From positions 22,936-86,935 of the forward strand of contig NZ_LIPP01000159.1 in the NCBI RefSeq assembly GCF_001418335.1: DNA of 64,000 bases, in the 5' to 3' direction. Position 1 is the stretch's first letter. Each line of letters starts with the position of its first letter. The DNA is from Streptomyces aurantiacus (lineage in GTDB: Bacteria; Actinomycetota; Actinomycetes; Streptomycetales; Streptomycetaceae). Position numbers and translations under genes: made by a program. The notes under the pieces were generated by a model, which was given only the letters and a program-made list of their open reading frames with translations, did no database searches and was not told where the DNA came from. Shown one piece after another: positions 49,893 to 58,742 of the stretch.

Positions 49893-51092
49893 TCACACAG
49901 GCATCATTGACGGCGCGGGGGCAGCAAATCGCTCGGACCACTGCCCTTGCGCCGTCGCACCCCGCGCGAGCCGGGCCAGCCGCAGCCGCTGCACGTCCGA
50001 GGTCCCGGCCGGCGCAAAGATCAGGTGGGCGTCGCGGAAGAACCGCTCCAGCGGCCGGTCGGCGAACACACCGCACGCGGCATGGACCTCCATGGCCAAC
50101 CGCGCCGACTCCACAGCGAGTTCATAGTTCATCAGCTTCGCCGCCATCAGCGGACTGTCGCACGCCAGACCACGGTCCAGCATGTCAGCCGCCGTGTAGG
50201 CGAGGACTCCGGCCGCCTCCAGGTTGGCCAACATCTGCCCCAGTCGCTGCTCCACCGTACTGAGCCGGTTCAAGGGCCTGCCGTAGCGTTCCGTCTTCTC
50301 CGCGAAGCGCATGGCTTCCTCCACGGTCGCCCGGTGCACGCCGAGTGAGACCGCGGCCAGATTGGCCCGCCCGTACAGGACGCTGGAGGAGTCGGCCGCG
50401 TCCTCGCCTTCACCCACCGCCCCGAGTAGGTTGTCTTCCGGCACCCACACCTCGTCCAGTACGACGGTGCCGAAGGAGAAGCCGTTCAGTCCCATCGCCG
50501 GCACTTGCGGGCGCACTAAAACCCCTGGCCGCTGGCTCTCCACCAAAAACGCCGACAAGCCGCCTCGCCCCGGGCCACTACGCACGACGACGCAGTGCAG
50601 GTCGGCGACGTGGCTGTTGCCCACATGTGTTTTCTCCGCACTCAGCAGCCATCCACCCCGCTTGCGACGGGCTCGGCCTCGTATGCCGGTGATCTGGCTA
50701 CCGGAGACCTTCTCGGTCACGGCGATGGTGGGAAGACACGTGCCCGCCGCGATCGGGGGCAACCACCTCGTCTTCTGTTCCTCACTGCCATAGTTGATGA
50801 TCATGGCTACTGGGATAAGGGACGCCTGGACCGCGGCGCCCATCGCGCCGCTCACCCGGGCCAGTTCTTCGATGAGGACCGTCTTCGCGAGGTGCCCCGC
50901 GCCCATCCCGCCGTACACGGGATCGACGGTGACGCCTATCCACCCCAGGTGAGCAGCCCGCCGGATCAGCTCGTGATCGACACTTCGTGTCTGCTCCCAC
51001 TGAGGTATGCGAGGCACCACCTCGGCCTCGCCGAACGCCCGCACACGAGCCCGCAGCTCATCGTGGCGCTCCGTGGTGAAGCAACCGAACAC
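49893..51092 (-). CDS. acyl-CoA dehydrogenase-family flavoprotein
   Basis: 399 residues from the GTG at 51092 (GGGAGGG upstream; the longer frame to 51227 is unlikely). It has the three-domain acyl-CoA dehydrogenase plan: an N-terminal helical domain with LGWIGVTVDPVYGGMGAGHLAKTVLIEELARVSG, the middle beta domain (LPTIAVTEKVSGSQITGIRGRARRKRGGWLLSAEKTHVGNSHVADLHCVV) and the C-terminal four-helix domain (RYGRPLNRLSTVEQRLGQMLANLEAAG). The usual CMTEPxAGSD loop has become AVTEKVSGSQ, which may signal a changed substrate, as in antibiotic-pathway members. FAD contacts are retained. Confidence 0.9.
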   Translation of the reverse strand: MFGCFTTERHDELRARVRAFGEAEVVPRIPQWEQTRSVDHELIRRAAHLGWIGVTVDPVYGGMGAGHLAKTVLIEELARVSGAMGAAVQASLIPVAMIINYGSEEQKTRWLPPIAAGTCLPTIAVTEKVSGSQITGIRGRARRKRGGWLLSAEKTHVGNSHVADLHCVVVRSGPGRGGLSAFLVESQRPGVLVRPQVPAMGLNGFSFGTVVLDEVWVPEDNLLGAVGEGEDAADSSSVLYGRANLAAVSLGVHRATVEEAMRFAEKTERYGRPLNRLSTVEQRLGQMLANLEAAGVLAYTAADMLDRGLACDSPLMAAKLMNYELAVESARLAMEVHAACGVFADRPLERFFRDAHLIFAPAGTSDVQRLRLARLARGATAQGQWSERFAAPAPSMMPV

Positions 51093-51912
51093 CAAGCCCT
51101 CCCTCAACAGGCCCCCAAAGCCGCCGACCTCGCGCACCACGGCGCATGCACAGGCACGGCGCCCAGGACCGACCACGGCTTCCTCGCCCACCGGGCAGAT
51201 GGACAGCCCCGGCGAACACGGCCTCACACCACCCGGCCCCGAAGACGAGGCAGCACAGACGAGACCGCCTCTTTACCGTGACGATTTATCGCCTTCGCCG
51301 CATCACCGCTGGTGGATCGTTCAGACATCGTTTGCCCTACGAGCCAGACCAGCCGAGTCATCTGAGGAGCCGAAAAGGGGCAGTTTGCTCGGCTCCCTCG
51401 GTCAGAGCCTCGCTCCAACGACCACTGAACGATCCCGCCAACCGGTGGCAGCGATCACGGACTTCGGCCAGAGTGATGGCCGCCCAGGGCGAACCGTCCG
51501 GTCAACCCCGCCTGGCATGGAGGTTGGTCCTGCGGCACCTTGGCGGTCCGCTCCCGTAGGTGTCTCCCCCGTCGCTCGCGGGAGCGGATCCCAACAGAGC
51601 GGCACAGACTTCTTCCCCTACCAAAAGGGCAGCAGTCACCTCACCAGCCACTCCACCGCCCGTTCCCACCCCAGCCAGGAAGCCCGACAACACATGAGCC
51701 GCCGCGAATCCGCCCCGACCCCCAAGGCCTCATCGTCGAAGATTCCGGACTGCGGATCCTCTTCCCGGCCGACCCGAATGTCTCAGTGCCCTGGCCGCCG
51801 GCTCTCAGCACAGCGCGCGCCAGACGGACCATGGCTCTGACCACGCCGTCCGCCGTGTATGCCGTCGTGACCGTTCGGCCCTGCTCTGCCAGAAATAGTC
51901 AGCGTCAAAGGG
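51093..51912. other. large intergenic region, no gene recognised
   Basis: 820 bases between the divergent acyl-CoA dehydrogenase and endonuclease-like genes. Several open frames run through it but none has a codon-position bias, ribosome site and recognisable product together. It may contain two promoters and decayed sequence. Confidence 0.45.
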
Positions 51913-52857
51913 GTGATCATGAAGGCGCGTCATCTCATCAGGGTCGTCAGCTGCAACTTCGAGCGCAACGGTGGCGGCGACCGCGAAAAGTGGCTGGCCA
52001 TGCACCAGCGTCTGGCCAGCTTGTGCCCCACGATCCTGTGCCGCCAGGAAAACCCCGGTCATGCTCGTAGCGGAGCGGGCTCAACCCTTTTCAACGAGTC
52101 CAAGCGCATTCTGAGACTGGCCGGCGAGCTCGGCCCTGGGCTGGGCGCCACAGCCCTGTACTACGACCCGGAGATCTTTGAGCAGATCACCATGTGGGAC
52201 ACCAAGTGGCCGGGCTGGCTCCTGCATCCCGTCGCGATGACGCTGCGGCTGCGCGGCACCGCGGACGTCGACTTCGTTGCGGGCTGCACCCATCTGTCGT
52301 ACAACTCCCCCTCGCTTCGGGCAGGCCAGGCGGAGGACGTCACCCGGTTCGCCGATCGCGTCGAGACATACAAAACGAGCACCGGCACCATCGAACGAAA
52401 GCTGCCCGTTCTCGCGATCGGCCAGGACAGCAACAGTTACGTCGACCCCGACCACCTTGTCCCCGGCGAAGCCCCCATCCCCGAACTCACGCAGATCAAG
52501 GATGCGACGCACCGAGCTCACCGCAGCTACGAGATCGCCCCCGGCCAGCGGGTCATGGACTCCCAGCCTTATCGGACCCTGCGGATCGCCGAGTTGGACG
52601 ACGTCGCCCGACGCGCCGCACTCCTGCCCCACGGCGGGGGCCTAGCCGCAGTTGCCCCGACCGTCGACGCGTCGCGGACCCACGGCCCGGCTCATCGCGT
52701 TGATTTTGTATTCACCAGCCGGATGCTCCTGCCCGCCCTGATCAAGGTCGAGGTCATCGAAATGAAGGGCCTGTCCGACCACAACACGGTGCTCGCGACG
52801 TACAACCTCGACCAGATCATCGAGCTCTATCACGAGCACACCACGTCCGCTGCCTGA
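51913..52857 (+). CDS. endonuclease/exonuclease/phosphatase-fold protein
   Basis: 314 residues from the GTG at 51913; an ATG at 51919 is a near alternative. The DNase-I-like EEP fold is suggested by IRVVSCNFERNGGG (N-strand with Asn), PTILCRQENPG (the catalytic Glu strand, usual QE), FVAGCTHLSYNSPSLRAGQAEDV (THL metal strand), LPVLAIGQDSNSYV (GDxN-type loop, here GQDSNS) and a final GLSDHNTVLATYN (SDH catalytic histidine). These are the four canonical EEP motifs. It may be a phosphodiesterase or nuclease; no signal peptide is seen. A strong hairpin follows 44 bases after the stop. Confidence 0.85.
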   Translation: MIMKARHLIRVVSCNFERNGGGDREKWLAMHQRLASLCPTILCRQENPGHARSGAGSTLFNESKRILRLAGELGPGLGATALYYDPEIFEQITMWDTKWPGWLLHPVAMTLRLRGTADVDFVAGCTHLSYNSPSLRAGQAEDVTRFADRVETYKTSTGTIERKLPVLAIGQDSNSYVDPDHLVPGEAPIPELTQIKDATHRAHRSYEIAPGQRVMDSQPYRTLRIAELDDVARRAALLPHGGGLAAVAPTVDASRTHGPAHRVDFVFTSRMLLPALIKVEVIEMKGLSDHNTVLATYNLDQIIELYHEHTTSAA

Positions 52858-52900
52858 CTCCTGCTCGACGGTCCCGGCGCCGTCATCGGACGCCCCGCAC

Positions 52901-52931
52901 CCGGTTGGCCACACGTCCTGTGGCCAACCGG
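52901..52931 (+). terminator. hairpin terminator
   Basis: A perfect 13-bp stem (CCGGTTGGCCACA at 52901-52913 paired with TGTGGCCAACCGG at 52919-52931) with a 5-base loop. It sits after the EEP-fold gene and before the next hypothetical gene on the same strand, separating the transcripts. No U-tract follows, as is usual in Streptomyces. Confidence 0.8.
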
Positions 52932-52973
52932 AGACCCCTCCTTCATCCGGCTCCTCAACCTCAGGTCCGAAAA

Positions 52974-53825
52974 ATGATCATTGGTCTCCGCCGTGGAATC
53001 GACCCGCCCATCAATCCCAGTTACGCCTACAGTCCTGAATTGATCGTGACTCGGCCCTTGATCGGCTATCTGAGCACGGTCCACTCCATCGACTACTGGG
53101 TCGCCGGACTGCTAATTCGCCCGATGCTCGCTGACCTGACAGAAGCGGGCAGCTGGCGCCGTGACACAGCCCAGCGCTTCGTGCTCCAAGACGGCCTGTG
53201 CCACTGCTTTGTCCTGGAGCGCACACTTCGACACGTCGCGTTCTACCTGGCGGACCACAGCCAGTACAACTGTTTTGCCGCCCCCAGCCCACCGCCACCC
53301 GCGAACCAGAGCACGTGGTTCTGTGCTCCCGACAACCCTGTCCCGCCACCTGAGGGCAGTCACAACGCCTGGCGCTACTTGTTGCGTACAGCCGTCGATC
53401 TGCCCGTTCGCGTGAGCCACGTGGCATTCCACTACTTCGCTCGCCTCGACCCCGGCTCAGGGCTCGGCCCTCCGGACAGGTTCCTCAGCACGTTCGAGGC
53501 TCTGGCAGAGCAGGCTCGGATCGTCCACACGCTCCTGCCGGAAGGCCCCGGCATGTTCAATATCGTCGTCGGCACCCAGGTGTGGACGGTGCTCCGGGAG
53601 GACGCCCTGGATCCACGTCGCAAGCCGAGAGTCCACAGCATCCAGCACTTCCGAGACCCTGCCGCCCCACCGCAGACGGACAACGCTCACCCAGTGCCCT
53701 TACCCGGCGAAACAGCCCCCGGGCGAAAGGAAATCGCCAGTGGTGAATTCGTGGCGGCAAGCACTCTTGTGGCCGCGGCACCAGCTTTACCAACAACTGT
53801 CCGTCGGCCGCCACGTGAGCCATGA
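52974..53825 (+). CDS. hypothetical protein
   Basis: 283 residues from the ATG at 52974. I do not recognise a family. The middle contains aromatic/His-rich segments (IDYWVAGLLIRPMLADL; FVLQDGLCHCFVLERTLRHVAFYLADHSQYNCF; VRVSHVAFHYFARLDPGSGLG) that could form a compact domain, and the last 60 residues are Pro/Ala/Thr-rich and probably disordered. There is no signal peptide. The CHCFVL and HYF segments might suggest metal binding, but no pattern is firm. It lies between the hairpin terminator and the Nudix gene. Confidence 0.6.
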   Translation: MIIGLRRGIDPPINPSYAYSPELIVTRPLIGYLSTVHSIDYWVAGLLIRPMLADLTEAGSWRRDTAQRFVLQDGLCHCFVLERTLRHVAFYLADHSQYNCFAAPSPPPPANQSTWFCAPDNPVPPPEGSHNAWRYLLRTAVDLPVRVSHVAFHYFARLDPGSGLGPPDRFLSTFEALAEQARIVHTLLPEGPGMFNIVVGTQVWTVLREDALDPRRKPRVHSIQHFRDPAAPPQTDNAHPVPLPGETAPGRKEIASGEFVAASTLVAAAPALPTTVRRPPREP

Positions 53826-53960
53826 GCGCAGCGCCGGCGCCTGCCCGGGGCCCAGGGCGCCCCGGAGAGCCGGGCGGCCACTCCTTCGAAGCCACTGAAG
53901 GCAAGACAACATCAGCCACACCCGGCCCTCCCGGGCCGCCTAACAACTTACGGAGCCAAC

Positions 53961-54482
53961 ATGTCACCTGACACTACGAAGGACACCACGAAGGACTGGT
54001 TCACAAACCCGCCGCCCCGCCGGGTGGGAGTTCACGCCCTGATCGTGAGAGGCGATCACCTGCTGATGGTCAGCCGCCCCTACAGGATCACAGTCTCTCA
54101 ATGGGGGCTACCGGGAGGGTCAGCCGGACCGGACGAACTACCGCGACGAGCTCTCAGCCGCACCCTCGACGAGCGGCTGGGCCTGCGTGTGACCCCCGGC
54201 CGATGGCTCGCAGTCGACCATGTCCCCGCGTCGCCGGGCAAGCACGCTGAGGGAACCAACTGGGTGTTCGAAGTCCAGCTCCCCGAGGACAGCGAACCGG
54301 CCATCGCCGAAAACAGCGGCTTCGGTGAGGCTCGCTGGGTCGGGCGTACGGTCGTGGGAGAACTCGCCGTCGACCACGCGCTGCGGCGAATCGAACAAAG
54401 CCTTCTGGCCGCCGAAACCGGAGCGATAGCGGAGCTGTACCTCGGTGTACCGATCCAGGGCATCGGCCCTCACCGCCCATGA
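53961..54482 (+). CDS. Nudix-fold protein with degenerate Nudix box
   Basis: 173 residues. Fold features are GVHALIVRGDHLLMVSRPYR (first strands), QWGLPGG (the strand before the box), the box GSAGPDELPRRALSRTLDERLGL at about 52-74, and TNWVFEVQLP. The consensus is G-x5-E-x7-R-E-U-x-E-E-x-G-U. Here the first G and E and the R are kept, but RE became RT and EE became ER, so two of the metal-binding glutamates are missing. It is therefore probably not an efficient hydrolase; it may bind nucleotides or have lost activity. A strong hairpin follows the stop. Confidence 0.82.
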   Translation: MSPDTTKDTTKDWFTNPPPRRVGVHALIVRGDHLLMVSRPYRITVSQWGLPGGSAGPDELPRRALSRTLDERLGLRVTPGRWLAVDHVPASPGKHAEGTNWVFEVQLPEDSEPAIAENSGFGEARWVGRTVVGELAVDHALRRIEQSLLAAETGAIAELYLGVPIQGIGPHRP

Positions 54483-54594
54483 GTCCAGCTAGGGCCGGGA
54501 CTCTCCCGTGCCTCGTTCCCTGGGCCGTGTCTCCCCGAAGGCGTAGACGCTTCGAGTAAACCGCGTACTGCTCGCCATCCCCAACCTGTCCGCC

Positions 54595-54626
54595 CCGTCC
54601 CGTCCGTGTCAGTACGGACGGGACGG
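54595..54626 (+). terminator. hairpin terminator
   Basis: A perfect 13-bp stem (CCGTCCCGTCCGT at 54595-54607 with ACGGACGGGACGG at 54614-54626) and a 6-base loop. It lies 112 bases after the Nudix gene and 233 bases before the regulator, ending transcription of the former. Confidence 0.8.
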
Positions 54627-54859
54627 ACTTCGCGCCCCGCTCAACTCATCCACGGCACCGCCGGAGACCTGTTCCTGTGCTGCGAGGCCTTCGGGAACAC
54701 CCGCAGCGACTCCGTCAATTCGTGTGCTGGCGCTGCCACACCCAGCAGCCGGATTACCTGGCCGGGACTACTTCCCAACCGTTCACGCCTTCCGATGACG
54801 GGGCTTGTGTAACGGATCATCATGCTCTGAGCACAGAGAACGCTAGAGAAAAGGACCTC

Positions 54860-55504
54860 GTGAAAGACATCGCGACATTGGGTGTGAAAATCGTCCGTTG
54901 GCCGGCCGAGTCGGAAAAGCTGGAGATATTCCGCCTGCAGACATTACCCTGCCTCATCGTTGTGGCCAGGGGTGCAGGAGTTCCTGATCCGGCGGGTGCG
55001 CACGAGGATTGGGTAAGAGAACCTGTAGACGCCTGGGAGCTGAAGGTTAGGGTCCGGTCGCTGCATCTCAAGGCCACGTCCAGGAGCACCTGTCCCTTCG
55101 TGGACGAGGAAGGGATGCTCCGTTACGGCGATGCTGTCCTGCCGCTCACGGTCTCCGAGGGAGTGGTGTTCCGCGGGCTTGTGCAGCGTTGCCCGGGAAT
55201 GGCGAGCCGTGCCGAACTAGAGAAGTTACTCCTGTCCGCCGATCTGTCCGCCAGCCACAACGCCCTCGACCTCCACATCATGAGGCTGCGTCGGAAGGTC
55301 GTGCCTGTCGGGCTGGTTATCGAGACAGTGCGGGGACGTGGGTTTCTCCTGAAAATACCCACCGCCGAGATTCCGGACAGCGGCAGCTCGGGGGCGTCGG
55401 GTGGTGTCCCAGCAGCTGGAACGCAGGGTCGGGTGACGGCCCCGGTTGGTGACGACCGGGTCGGCCGCAAACCACGGGGAGCTGGGCAGGCCCCCAGGGA
55501 ATGA
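54860..55504 (+). CDS. OmpR-type winged-helix regulator with degenerate receiver
   Basis: 214 residues from the GTG at 54860 (AAAGGAC upstream). The C-terminal 95 residues are an OmpR/PhoB winged helix (MLRYGDAVLPLTVSEGVVFRGLVQRCPGMASRAELEKLLL ... NALDLHIMRLRRKVVPVGLVIETVRGRGFLLKI). The N-terminal 75 residues are a shortened receiver-like alpha/beta region (VKIVRWPAESEKLEIFRLQTLPCLIVVARG) with no phosphoacceptor Asp pair, so it is probably phosphorylation-independent. Two TTA codons (54944-54946 and 55226-55228) place it under bldA. It is convergent with the exporter gene and likely controls the neighbouring cluster. Confidence 0.75.
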   Translation: MKDIATLGVKIVRWPAESEKLEIFRLQTLPCLIVVARGAGVPDPAGAHEDWVREPVDAWELKVRVRSLHLKATSRSTCPFVDEEGMLRYGDAVLPLTVSEGVVFRGLVQRCPGMASRAELEKLLLSADLSASHNALDLHIMRLRRKVVPVGLVIETVRGRGFLLKIPTAEIPDSGSSGASGGVPAAGTQGRVTAPVGDDRVGRKPRGAGQAPRE

Positions 55505-55540
55505 GGGCATGCCAGCACGTCGTTGCCTCGCTCCTCCCGG

Positions 55541-57151
55541 CTATCGCGCCGCCTGAGCCGGGGAGTCGGCGCTGCCCGGCTGCTCGGCAGCGTCGGCGCC
55601 CTCGGGCCTGTTGATCCGGCCGGGCAGCCACACCATGGCCACTACCGCGGCCAGCGCGAGCGCCCCGGTGGCCACGCCGAAGCTCACATGCATGGCCGAC
55701 AGATACGCCTCCCGGGCCGTGGCCAGCAGTCCGGGAAGCTGCTCCCGGGCCCCGGCCGGCAGCGGGCCCGTCTCCTGGAGTTGGCGGGTGGCGGCCATCG
55801 TGCCCCCCAGAGATTCCGAGGCCGTTTCCCGTACGCCCTCCGGGAGTACGTCAACGGCACCGTCCATTTCGTCCCGGTACCAAACAGACAGGATGGAGCC
55901 GAGGACAGCGACGCCGAGCGCGGCACCGATCTGCCGCAGCGTGTTGTTGACGCCCGCACCGATGGCCGCCTGCTCCGGCGCCACCACGTTCATCGTGGTC
56001 GTCGTGGTCGTGCCCATGACCAGGCCGAGGCCGAAGCCGGAGATGCCCAGCAGGACCTCGTACCACCACAATGCCGTGCCGGCGTCGATGCCGACCTGGC
56101 CCGCGAACGACAGGGCGAGCATCAGCAGGCCTGTGGTGACAACGGCCTTGGGGCCGAAGCGCTTGGTCAGCGGGTTGCTGAGGACGGCCGAGACGACGGC
56201 GCCCACGGCCACCGGGAGCAGGATGAGACCCAGTTCGAGGGGGGTGTGACCACGGATGGCCTGGACGTAGAAGACCATCAGGAAGGTGCCGCCGGTCAGT
56301 GCGAAGAAGGAGAGTGCCAGGCTTGCGGTGCCTGCGGCGAAGGACCTGTTGCGGAACAACTTCACGTCCAGCGCCGGCTCCGTCGTACGACTCTCGAACA
56401 GGACGAACACAGTCAGCAGGAGCACTCCACCGACGATCGCGCCCAGGACCTCGCCGCTGGTCCAGTCGTTGGTCTCACCGCCGCGGATCACCCCGTAGAC
56501 CAGTGCACCGATGCCCGCAATGGACAGCAGGACTCCTATGACGTCGATGCGCGCCCTCGTTGCCGAGCGGGACTCGGCGACGACTACCAGGAGGAAGATG
56601 GCGCAGGCGGCGGCGATGGGGACGTTGATGAGGAAGACCGAGCCCCACCAGAAGTGTTCGAGCAGGAAGCCGCCGGCGATCGGGCCGAGGGCGATGGACA
56701 CGCCGCCCAGCGCCGACCAGATGCCGATCGCCTTGCCCCGTTCCTCCGGGGCGAAAATGTCGTTGATCACCGCGAGCGTGGCAGGCGGCACGACCGAACC
56801 GGCCACACCCATGACACCGCGCCAGATGATGAGTTCCTCGGGAGTATCGGCGAAGCCGGCGAACGTGGACGCTACGCCGAAGACGATCAACCCGATCACC
56901 AGGACGCGGCGACGGCCGAAGGCGTCGGCGAGGATGCCGGAGGAGAACATCAGGGCCGCATAGAACAGGATGTAGGAGTCCAGGGCCCATTGGAGTTCCG
57001 CGTTGGTCGCGCCGACATCCTCCTGGATCGTCTGCAGAGCGACGTTCAGGATGGTGTTGTCCATCATCACCATCAGGAAACAGCAGCCGAGGACGGTCAT
57101 GACCAGTCCGCGGCCACGCACGGGTGCGTCCCCAGATAATGCGCCGTTCAC
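55541..57151 (-). CDS. MFS drug exporter, 14-TM DHA2 family
   Basis: 536 residues from a GTG with AGGAGGTG upstream. The EmrB/QacA-type major facilitator is recognised by the first helix VMTVLGCCFLMVMMDNTILNVALQTIQ (motif D1), LADAFGRRRVLVIGLI (motif A), GSVVPPATLAVINDIFAPEERGKAIGIWSALGG and ALGPIAGGFLLEHFWWGSVFLINVPIAAA (motif C). There are 14 predicted hydrophobic segments and a cytoplasmic Glu/Ala/Gln tail. It should expel a hydrophobic drug or the product of the adjacent genes using the proton gradient. It lies downstream of the BlaI-type repressor with a palindromic operator between them. Confidence 0.93.
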   Translation of the reverse strand: MNGALSGDAPVRGRGLVMTVLGCCFLMVMMDNTILNVALQTIQEDVGATNAELQWALDSYILFYAALMFSSGILADAFGRRRVLVIGLIVFGVASTFAGFADTPEELIIWRGVMGVAGSVVPPATLAVINDIFAPEERGKAIGIWSALGGVSIALGPIAGGFLLEHFWWGSVFLINVPIAAACAIFLLVVVAESRSATRARIDVIGVLLSIAGIGALVYGVIRGGETNDWTSGEVLGAIVGGVLLLTVFVLFESRTTEPALDVKLFRNRSFAAGTASLALSFFALTGGTFLMVFYVQAIRGHTPLELGLILLPVAVGAVVSAVLSNPLTKRFGPKAVVTTGLLMLALSFAGQVGIDAGTALWWYEVLLGISGFGLGLVMGTTTTTTMNVVAPEQAAIGAGVNNTLRQIGAALGVAVLGSILSVWYRDEMDGAVDVLPEGVRETASESLGGTMAATRQLQETGPLPAGAREQLPGLLATAREAYLSAMHVSFGVATGALALAAVVAMVWLPGRINRPEGADAAEQPGSADSPAQAAR

Positions 57152-57204
57152 TTCGCACCTCCTGTCAGAGGGGCATGCCGCATCGCGTGCCGCGCGCCCC
57201 CATG

Positions 57205-57230
57205 GATCTACTACGGGCCGATAGTAGATC
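57205..57230. promoter_or_regulatory. BlaI/MecI-type operator palindrome
   Basis: A perfect inverted repeat: GATCTACTA at 57205-57213 and TAGTAGATC at 57222-57230, with an 8-base spacer. The TACTA...TAGTA core resembles operators of BlaI/MecI/CopY repressors. It lies 54 bases upstream of the exporter start and 68 bases downstream of the BlaI-type gene, so the repressor probably controls the exporter directly. Confidence 0.75.
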
Positions 57231-57297
57231 GGGGCGCGAGAATGAGTGGCGATCGGGAAGTGTTCATGAAAGACGCAGGCTTGCCCGGCGTCTGAGC

Positions 57298-57690
57298 TCA
57301 GCGGCCAGGGCCTTCGTGGAGCAGTGTCTCGAAGCGTTCGCGGAGGTCAGGGGCGCTACGGATCTCGTCGAGGAAGTGGCCGACCGCGTTCACTCCGAAG
57401 TCGCGGATGACCTCGCGGACAGCCATCGCCGCCTCATCCGTAACGCAGGGCCTGTACGCGTAACTGCGGCCCGCCTTCGTGCGGTTGGCCGCGCCCTTCT
57501 CGGCGAGACGGCTCAGCACCGTCATAACGGTGGTGTACGCCAGCGGGGCCTCGCGCCCGGCGTTGAGTACACCGAGGACCTCCCGGACAGTCATCGGCCC
57601 GGGAGCCGGCCACAGGACCCGCATAACCTCGTTCTCCAGCGGGCCGAAGACGAGACATTCTCGGGTAGGGCGGGAAGGGTGGGCTGTCAC
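57298..57690 (-). CDS. BlaI/MecI/CopY-family repressor
   Basis: 130 residues. The winged helix is typical: FGPLENEVMRVLWPAPGPMTVREVLGVLN (helices 1-2), PLAYTTVMTVLSRLAEKGAANRTKAGRSYAYRPCVT (recognition helix and wing). The C-terminal dimerisation helices (AMAVREVIRDFGVNAVGHFLDEIRSAPDLRERFETLL) follow. In classical systems a BlaR-type protease inactivates the repressor. No such gene is present, so induction here may be by ligand. It precedes the MFS gene on the same strand, with the operator between. Confidence 0.92.
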   Translation of the reverse strand: MTAHPSRPTRECLVFGPLENEVMRVLWPAPGPMTVREVLGVLNAGREAPLAYTTVMTVLSRLAEKGAANRTKAGRSYAYRPCVTDEAAMAVREVIRDFGVNAVGHFLDEIRSAPDLRERFETLLHEGPGR

Positions 57691-58250
57691 TCCTTCAATC
57701 TACGATGCCCGCCGCCTGAACGCCCCGTGCTCACGACGGCACGGGGTGATGTTCCGGTTCTGCAGGGGGTTGGACAACGAATGCCGGCGACGAGCTGAGA
57801 ACAGCTTACTGATGGCGCCGCAGGATCACGGCGCGGCGCCGGACCACCCGTCGGCCTGTGTAAGCGACAGGCCCTGACGGGGACGGCAACACTCGCACCT
57901 CTGCGAGGCGTTGCTCGGACCCACCGGGTCCCGAAGCCTGTGAAATGGCGGGACGCAGTCAGCGTGGCGCGCATGCGCTGCCGATCTCCCCATGCGCACA
58001 ACTGCCGGACCAAGCGGTGCCCCGCCTCTGCACGGTGTGGAGACGCGGGGAAGGCCCCCGGCTCATCGGCGCGCCGCTTTGCCGAGCATCCCACGCATGC
58101 AATATGGGGTGCTCGTTCTCTTTCAGTACTCCTTCTCCTCCCTTGCCTTACTCCGTCGAATCGCTCGTTCGTTCCGCAGGTGATTCCTATGATGCGGGGT
58201 ACGCCGATTCGGCGATCCACGCTTAAGTGCTGTTATCGGGAGGGGAATTC
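57691..58250. other. intergenic, no gene recognised
   Basis: 560 bases between the divergent BlaI-type and SCP2 genes. Frames on both strands lack ribosome sites and familiar sequence. It must hold the promoters of both genes. The last 150 bases before 58250 are relatively T-rich with a good GGGAGGGG ribosome site. Confidence 0.45.
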
Positions 58251-58643
58251 ATGCCTGTATTTGAGTCGACCGAAGTGGCAGAGCGGGTGTTCGGCACTCT
58301 CTTCGAAATCCTGCTGCAGAACGCGCAGTTCACTTCACAGCTGCGCGCGAGTGACCTCTCCATCCGGCTGACGCAGACCCATCCGGACTGCGTCCTGCAT
58401 GTGTCGGCGGACGCGCTGACGGTCGGGGACGACGCGCCCGAAGAGGCGACGGTCAGGATCAAGATGTCGTCCGACACCGCACACCAGCTCTGGCTCGGCA
58501 AGCTCATGATGCCGACCGCCGTAGCCACTGGGAAAGTCCGGATCAGCGGCAAGGTCGCCCGAGTACTGGAACTCGTTCCCATTCTGCGGCCCGCCTTCGA
58601 CCACTATCCGGAACTGGCGGCGGAGGAAGGGCTGCCCGTCTAG
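58251..58643 (+). CDS. SCP2 sterol-binding-domain protein
   Basis: 130 residues from the ATG at 58251, preceded by GGGAGGGG. The fold pattern of SCP-2/hydrophobic-ligand proteins is visible: VFGTLFEILLQNAQFTSQLRASDLSIRLTQTHPDCVLHVSADALTVGDDAPEEATVRIKMSSDTAHQLWLGKLMMPTAVATGKVRISGKVARVLELVPILRPAFDHY. The G-K-I/V-x-x-x-G repeat near the C-terminus is typical. It may bind a fatty acyl or acyl-CoA intermediate for the following acyl-CoA dehydrogenase, 99 bases downstream. Confidence 0.88.
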   Translation: MPVFESTEVAERVFGTLFEILLQNAQFTSQLRASDLSIRLTQTHPDCVLHVSADALTVGDDAPEEATVRIKMSSDTAHQLWLGKLMMPTAVATGKVRISGKVARVLELVPILRPAFDHYPELAAEEGLPV

Positions 58644-58742
58644 GCGTGCGACGCCACCGGGCACCCCGACGGCCCATGTGACGTAGCACTTCGATACTTC
58701 CCCAATGCAATCGGACCGGAACTACGGAGTTCGAAGAAGAAC

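Noticed and set aside
51228..51840. Possible gene in the gap before the EEP-fold gene
   Set aside because: Overlapping open frames in several phases, no ribosome site and no recognisable domain.
55523..57139. 538-residue plus-strand open frame opposite the MFS exporter
   Set aside because: Gly/Asp/Arg-rich antisense shadow without motifs; the exporter is clear on the other strand.
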